From Psychrobacter immobilis (lineage in GTDB: Bacteria > Pseudomonadota > Gammaproteobacteria > Pseudomonadales > Moraxellaceae), in contig NZ_CAJGZM010000014.1 in the NCBI RefSeq assembly GCF_904846175.1, positions 1-37,795 on the forward strand: a stretch of 37,795 nt of DNA, written 5' to 3'. The notes below the pieces were generated by a model. It made no database searches and was not told the origin of the DNA. It saw only the letters and a list, made by a program, of their open reading frames with translations. This document shows positions 33,457-37,795 of this stretch, one piece after another. The position numbers and the translations under genes are program-made. Position 1 is the stretch's first letter. The number at the start of each line of letters is the position of its first letter.

Positions 33457-34446
33457 TTGCCAAAGACAGTTAATGCCGCATTTGCTTCTTTCATGAAGAA
33501 CACGGTTAATCTAGATCCTGATAAAGTCAAAACCGCAAGAGCTAGTAGGAATTTTTTGCAAAGTAAGATTAAAGGGTTCGATAATTTTTTTCCTTTATAT
33601 GGCGAGAAAGATATCAGTTTCGGCTCTTTTGCTAGACGTACTAAAATACGAGAATTAGACGACATTGATATAATATTTACGCTAAAAGCCACAGGTTGTA
33701 GCTGGAGTGAAGATATTAATGGAACAGTTTATATACATACTCCTGAGGATTCAGAGGAATATAGAAACTACCGTCATTCTGATTCTCTCAAACTAAACTC
33801 AAGAAAAGTATTGGGTAAGCTCTTAGTTTCTTTGAAAGGAATATCTCATTATGGACAAGCAGAGATGCATCGCAACTTACATGCCGCAACCCTTAAATTA
33901 ATTAGCTACGAATGGAATTTTGATGTCGTACCTGCATTTTTCACAACTGAGGATTATTTAGGTAGAAGTTACTATATTATTCCTAATGGAACAGGGGATT
34001 GGATGAAAACAGATCCAAGAATTGATCAAAAACGAGTTTCTCAAATCAACACAAATAACAATGGAAAGGTGCTTAATCTAATTAGGTTGGTTAAATATTG
34101 GCAACGTCGTAAAACGATGCCCTTAATGCCTTCTTATTTACTAGAAAATTTCGTTCTTAAATATGCTGACGAAAACGTATTAAGTGAATTCGTTGATGTG
34201 GGATTTAGGGATTTCCTCCTATTCCTAGCTAATAATATTCATAATGCCTTATATGATCCAAAAGGAATTCAAGGCGATTTAAACACTCTTAGTTATGATG
34301 ATAGGGTGAAAATAAATACGAAGGCAGCTAGTGACTACTCTACAGCTAATAGAGCTTTTAATTTAGAGGTTTATGATCAAAATCAGGAATCCGCCATCAA
34401 AGAGTGGAAAAAAATATTTGGTCCATATTTCCCTAATTATGAGTAA
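33457..34446 (+). CDS. CD-NTase (SMODS nucleotidyltransferase) of a CBASS operon
   Basis: A 329-residue protein of the cGAS/DncV-like family, which makes cyclic oligonucleotide alarm signals upon phage infection. The nucleotidyltransferase signature is present: GSF at 56-58, D69 and D71 (ELDDIDIIF), and the third acid D156 (WNFDVVPAF). The SMODS-type PNGTGDWMKTDP follows. The C-terminal helical part includes LIRLVKYWQRRKTMPLMPSY. The start is a TTG with GGAG upstream. The next gene encodes the membrane effector. All catalytic acids are in place. Confidence 0.88.
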   Translation: MPKTVNAAFASFMKNTVNLDPDKVKTARASRNFLQSKIKGFDNFFPLYGEKDISFGSFARRTKIRELDDIDIIFTLKATGCSWSEDINGTVYIHTPEDSEEYRNYRHSDSLKLNSRKVLGKLLVSLKGISHYGQAEMHRNLHAATLKLISYEWNFDVVPAFFTTEDYLGRSYYIIPNGTGDWMKTDPRIDQKRVSQINTNNNGKVLNLIRLVKYWQRRKTMPLMPSYLLENFVLKYADENVLSEFVDVGFRDFLLFLANNIHNALYDPKGIQGDLNTLSYDDRVKINTKAASDYSTANRAFNLEVYDQNQESAIKEWKKIFGPYFPNYE

Positions 34447-34452
34447 TTGCAC

Positions 34453-35382
34453 ATGTTGAGCATCGTCGATAATCAAAAAACTAAAGAAGCAATTAAAGCT
34501 GGATTAGCTTTCCGCCAAGCTTATAATTATTCAAAAAACTATAAAGCTTGTTTATGGGGTTTAACTTTTTTGCTAGCAGCAGCTCAGTTATTAGTTGTCA
34601 TAATAAGTAAATATCAGACCAAGATAAACTACATAGAAAATTTAGACTTCTTACCAGTTGCGATTCTTATCGTATATGTATTAATCAATAGTTTTGGTAA
34701 GGATAAGATGAAGCGTTGGCATGATAAGGGTTGTGAAATACAAAGCTTACATGACTCTATAGCTCTAGGTGTTACTAGTAAGACTAGAGACCTCGCTATA
34801 CCTCAATCAGAAATAAATAATTTATACGAGAGTAGGAAGAAAAAGCACCCTGATGACGTGAACACATTTGCCACTTGGTGGGATATTAGCCTAAACGATA
34901 TAAGTTTTTTTGAGTCTCGTATAGTTTGTGCCTATGTTACTTTTTTTTGGGAAGTAGAGCTTCGAAAAAAATACCAAAGATTTTTAAGTCTTATTTTAAT
35001 TATCATTATGATAATAAGCCTTATAGTTATCTCCTACTATAATTTTCCTCTAAGAGAGGCTTTGATCTTTATTATTGCGCCTATCACTCCATTTATTTCA
35101 TTGTTAATCGAAGAGCTTTATGACAATAATAAATGTATTGATGTGGCAGAGGATATAAAAAAGGATAGCTGTCATGATTGGCAAAACGTTTATGACAATA
35201 AATTTAATGAGGCCGAAATCAATGATAGCTTTGAAAAACTTATGAGTAGATGGCATGTTTATCGATTAACTACATTACCAATATTTGAATGGCTCTATAA
35301 ACTGACACAAAAAAGCATGAACATGAACATGGTAGCTAATACAGATTCGCTCGTGGAAAAACTTAAATCACGTAGTAATTAA
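34453..35382 (+). CDS. Four-transmembrane CBASS effector (S-4TM type)
   Basis: 309 residues from the ATG at 34453; a TTG at 34447 directly after the upstream stop is possible but poorly placed. Two pairs of membrane helices: about 34-52 (CLWGLTFLLAAAQLLVVII) and 66-80, then 177-195 (LSLILIIIMIISLIVISYY) and 203-220. A soluble domain lies between (NTFATWWDISLNDISFFESR) and a cytoplasmic tail follows. This is the SMODS-associated 4TM layout predicted to permeabilise the inner membrane on binding the nucleotide signal. It is encoded six bases after the CD-NTase. There are no Cap2/Cap3-type accessory genes, so it would be a type I CBASS. Confidence 0.75.
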   Translation: MLSIVDNQKTKEAIKAGLAFRQAYNYSKNYKACLWGLTFLLAAAQLLVVIISKYQTKINYIENLDFLPVAILIVYVLINSFGKDKMKRWHDKGCEIQSLHDSIALGVTSKTRDLAIPQSEINNLYESRKKKHPDDVNTFATWWDISLNDISFFESRIVCAYVTFFWEVELRKKYQRFLSLILIIIMIISLIVISYYNFPLREALIFIIAPITPFISLLIEELYDNNKCIDVAEDIKKDSCHDWQNVYDNKFNEAEINDSFEKLMSRWHVYRLTTLPIFEWLYKLTQKSMNMNMVANTDSLVEKLKSRSN

Positions 35383-35453
35383 TACTTAATTCATCCCAGG
35401 TTTTACATGGAAGGCTTTAGAAATGGCTTTTAATCAACAGACTTATTCTGAAT

Positions 35454-36491
35454 TCATGGCAAAGCTTGACTCCAAAATGGGTCATCATACCAAGCCTCAG
35501 GCATTCCCATATTAGCTTTGGAAGTTAGGATAAAGGTATTGCTTTCAATAAGCTGTTTAAGCCTTTCTGCCCATGATGACTTTGGACTGATTTTATAGAG
35601 CATGGTTTGCATGGCAACTAAAGTGATATAAGTGCGCCTATGAGCCTTAATAGCAGGGTTGTTCAAAACAATTTCATTTTGTAGCCACATGATGGCAGAA
35701 GATGTCGGTATTTTGATGCTACGGCCATGCTCTTTGTTCCAGAGCCTACTATGATGAGCGCAAATGTTGCGAATGTCATTGAAGCTTTTAAGCCATGACT
35801 CTAAGATTTCAAGATTTAACCCTAAATTTTGGGCTATCTCCTTTTTATATGCGTTGTTAGCAAGTCCACAGTAAAGATAGGTTAAGTCTCCCCAAGTGAG
35901 CATTTCAATCATCATCCACGCAGGCGGTAACCGAGGACTATCATATTTTGACAGATAATGGCGTAAAAAATTTTCCTTTCGTGCATGATCTTTAAGCTTA
36001 ATTTTATCTTCTGGCGATATTGGGCGTTTTTCTATAGCTTTCTCATCACGCTCTAAACGTCTTTTTTCTTTTAATAGCTGTCTTTCAATATTTGCTAGTA
36101 GGCGCTTATGTTCATAATCTGGCTTAAAGTGTGTTTCGTCGGTATACCAGAAAGCGTTATTTGCTCGGCAGCATATCACGTTGCAAACTTGAGCGCGTAT
36201 CGCAACCTCAATTCGCTCAATGGCATCCATAACTAAAAGCCGCAGCTCACGATCGAAAACATATAGGTTTAATACATCATCGAATGTCGTATTGTCTTTA
36301 AATTCATGGCTATGATTTAAGTAATTGACTGCTGATTTTTGAAAAGGAATGGTATAAGCGGATAAGCGATAGTAGCCGATGAAACTTAAGTAGCGTACTG
36401 CGCGATTTTGATCTAAAACTTTTAATCCCCGTGACTGCCATTGGCTAATATGATCTTCATGGCTTTTGACATCTTTTTTGAATGGAATCAT
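35454..36491 (-). CDS. abiF: AbiF/AbiD-family (Abi_2) abortive infection protein, HEPN type
   Basis: 345 residues of the Abi_2 family. The N-terminal SRGLKVLDQNRAVRYLSFIG and YYRLSAYTIPFQ blocks are typical, followed by DRELRLLVMDAIERIEVAIR. A HEPN ribonuclease motif R241-x4-H246 lies in FNDIRNICAHHSRLWN. Members confer abortive phage resistance and are considered relatives of the Cas13 nucleases. It is convergent with the CBASS operon (71-base gap) and lies in the same direction as the hsdR fragment. Its Shine-Dalgarno is weak, and a terminator-like hairpin RNA precedes it. Confidence 0.88.
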   Translation of the reverse strand: MIPFKKDVKSHEDHISQWQSRGLKVLDQNRAVRYLSFIGYYRLSAYTIPFQKSAVNYLNHSHEFKDNTTFDDVLNLYVFDRELRLLVMDAIERIEVAIRAQVCNVICCRANNAFWYTDETHFKPDYEHKRLLANIERQLLKEKRRLERDEKAIEKRPISPEDKIKLKDHARKENFLRHYLSKYDSPRLPPAWMMIEMLTWGDLTYLYCGLANNAYKKEIAQNLGLNLEILESWLKSFNDIRNICAHHSRLWNKEHGRSIKIPTSSAIMWLQNEIVLNNPAIKAHRRTYITLVAMQTMLYKISPKSSWAERLKQLIESNTFILTSKANMGMPEAWYDDPFWSQALP

Positions 36492-36515
36492 AACAAGGTC
36501 TTAGTAAAATTTAGG

Positions 36516-36578
36516 CAAAAAAAACCTGCCAATTTGAGCATAATCAGATAAATCTGATCATAGGCTTAGCAGGTATGT
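36516..36578 (-). ncRNA. Short hairpin RNA with terminator ahead of abiF
   Basis: In the abiF direction a possible -10 (TATACT, complement of 36585-36590) is followed by about 60 bases. ACCTGC at 36574 pairs with GCAGGT ending at 36524. Inside, TATGATCAGA and TCTGATTATG enclose a TTTA loop with ten pairs, two of them G-U only on this strand. Seven Ts follow directly. It ends 25 bases before the abiF ATG. AbiF genes have been reported with an upstream non-coding RNA in a type III toxin-antitoxin-like arrangement, and this fits. It could also be only an attenuator. Confidence 0.6.
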
Positions 36579-36680
36579 TATATAAGTATAATATATTAGG
36601 TGGCTAATATAATAAAGGCATTTTTACATTTTTTATTAAAAATATTTAAAACATCCCGAGCGAAATCAGTTTTTTAAACG

Positions 36681-37706
36681 CTATAGCCTCCCACCCACAC
36701 CCTTAAATTTCTCAACAAAGGTAGCAATTTTCTGTAGAACACTTTGCTTTTTGGTTAGGTACTGTGGATTAAGAGGGCTTAACTTAGGTAGGACTTCATT
36801 CAGCTCCGTACCATTCTCACTGGCGTATTCACGCTTTAAAGATGCCGTTATATAACGCTTAGCTGCCTCTCCATTAAGATTTTCAGCAACAATCATATCT
36901 TGGGCTTCACGCTGCTGCTCTGTTTGAGCAAAGCTAAAGAAGGCCTCAATGATGCTAGATTTATCAGGGATGTTATCCAAGTTAGTTTGATTGATAAAAT
37001 CTACCACCAGGCTTTCTTTAGCACGATTACCAAGGCTTGCTCGAATCACTCGGCGTACTTCTTCGACTAAGGCGGACTTATCCTTGGTATTCTTGTTATG
37101 TTCAAAAATCAGCTCAAGGATGTAATCAAGGTTAATCTCTTGAGACTTAAGAAGATCCACCTCAAAAACCACTTCATCCCAGTCAAGCGAGGACTCGCTT
37201 TGATCCTTGGCTGCTTTTTCACGGCGCAGCCAATCACGTATGTCGTTATACGTTGATCGATAGTCTTGTACCTCTCGTTCAGCAGGTACATCGATGCTTT
37301 GCATGGCAGCAAGATCTTCATCCGTCAAATAGTGCTCAGCTTTGAATGTCTCAACTGCTTCAGCATCAGTAATATCTATGCTTTGAAGCGCTTTTAGGCT
37401 CGCGAACTCATCATAGTTTTGTAAGATGTTCTCGACGCGTAAATACTCGCCAAATAACTTAGCAAAGTCCTTTTTGTCCGCCTCTTTGACAATCTCATCA
37501 GGGTTAGGAAAGCGTTGTTGCAGCTCTTTAATCACTTCCAAGTAACCACGTCGTGCTTTGCCTGTCGCAATATCGGTAAAGCCTTCCAGATACTCCCTAT
37601 AGCTTTTTTCCAACACGACATTCTTAGTGTTTCTATCCCCGAACAAAGTGATAGCATCAATGGTCGCTTCGGAGTTTTTCAAGGTAGTTGTCACCATCAA
37701 GCTAAA
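36681..37706 (-). pseudogene. hsdR: hsdR, C-terminal fragment of a type I restriction subunit
   Basis: About 340 residues matching the C-terminal region of Hsd[53 protein letters not shown] and [20 protein letters not shown]. Full HsdR proteins are about 1,000 residues, so the nuclease and DEAD-box ATPase parts are missing. The frame is closed by a TAA at 37707-37709 belonging to another ORF that runs in from the right edge. The TTG at 37700 could start a protein but is not a natural HsdR start. What remains is the helical region that contacts the methyltransferase. The ORF on the right suggests that a mobile element or rearrangement cut the gene. Confidence 0.8.
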
Positions 37707-37795
37707 TTAAGCGGCTTGTAATCTTTGCTGTTGTTGCTCTTTTACAGGATTTAGCGTTGTTGGCCCTACAGGCTCGCAGTTCCTCACCTCCTGAG
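37707..37795 (-). CDS. C-terminal end of an unknown ORF, partial at window edge
   Basis: 28 codons run in from the right edge and end at 37707: QEVRNCEPVGPTTLNPVKEQ followed by QQQRLQAA and stop. The Gln-rich end is not part of any HsdR protein that I know. It directly abuts the hsdR fragment in another frame, so it is probably the end of an inserted gene such as a transposase. The family is not recognised. Confidence 0.4.
   Translation of the reverse strand, partial: QEVRNCEPVGPTTLNPVKEQQQQRLQAA

Larger units (their letters stand above)
20972..37795. mobile_element. Mobilisable theta-type plasmid backbone with defence cargo (right end outside window)
   Basis: From the IS30 end to the window edge every recognisable gene is plasmid-type: partition (parF/parG), mobilisation (relaxase, MobB-like, MobC-like, oriT), replication (iterons, repB), kfrA, toxin-antitoxin pairs and a defence block. 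A complete plasmid maintenance set beside truncated mntP suggests an IS-mediated cointegrate with the chromosome. A chimeric contig joined at the IS is the main alternative. The other boundary is not in the window. Confidence 0.7.

Noticed and set aside
35423..35515. 30-codon plus-strand frame beginning MAFNQQTYSEFMAKLDSKMG
   Set aside because: Mostly antisense to the abiF 3' end, with no family match and no convincing RBS.

Overview
The window looks like a gammaproteobacterium of the Moraxellaceae, most likely Psychrobacter or a close relative. This is inferred from moderate-to-low GC, the protein sequences (Tor, Ccm and Tat sets, Acinetobacter/Psychrobacter-type plasmid genes) and gene order; no search was possible. 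It divides into a chromosomal half (1 to about 18.74 kb), two adjacent insertion sequences (18.74-20.97 kb), and a plasmid-type accessory half (20.97 kb to the end).

Chromosomal half. Reading leftwards, torE-torC-torA-torD encode a TMAO respiratory system: membrane-anchored pentahaem cytochrome, Tat-exported molybdoenzyme and chaperone. They run straight into moeA-moaA-moaB-mobA-moaC, which make the bis-MGD cofactor that TorA needs. Upstream and in the same direction lie ccmF-ccmG-ccmH-ccmI, which attach haem to c-type cytochromes such as TorC. Further up is tatA-tatB-tatC, which exports folded TorA. So the enzyme, its electron donor, its cofactor and its export and maturation machinery are neighbours. 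A good FNR/ANR-like box lies upstream of torE. A small predicted lipoprotein is the only rightward gene here.

Junction. A manganese efflux gene (mntP) loses its first ~40 codons at the left end of an IS3-family element, which abuts an IS30-family element. The missing 5' part of mntP is not elsewhere in the window. Either a plasmid was fused into the chromosome through an IS, or the assembly is chimeric at the IS.

Plasmid half. It carries a full maintenance and transfer set: ParF/ParG-type partition genes, a MOBQ relaxase with MobB-like and MobC-like partners around a recognisable oriT, five 21-bp iterons with a Rep_3 initiator, and kfrA behind a large palindrome. It also has YefM-YoeB and a decaying RelB/BrnT/BrnA toxin-antitoxin cluster. 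Seven ACTC boxes with ATAT spacers at 32.8 kb match the kind of site ParG proteins bind. Degenerate copies lie in front of parF, so this array is a strong candidate centromere, about 11 kb from its genes.

Defence end. A two-gene CBASS-like operon (CD-NTase plus four-TM effector) converges on an AbiF-type HEPN protein. A short self-terminating hairpin RNA precedes abiF. Beyond it is the C-terminal third of a type I restriction subunit (hsdR), cut off by the end of another ORF. A non-coding stretch at 31.05-31.73 kb, rich in helices and ending in a strong terminator, is a candidate large structured RNA.
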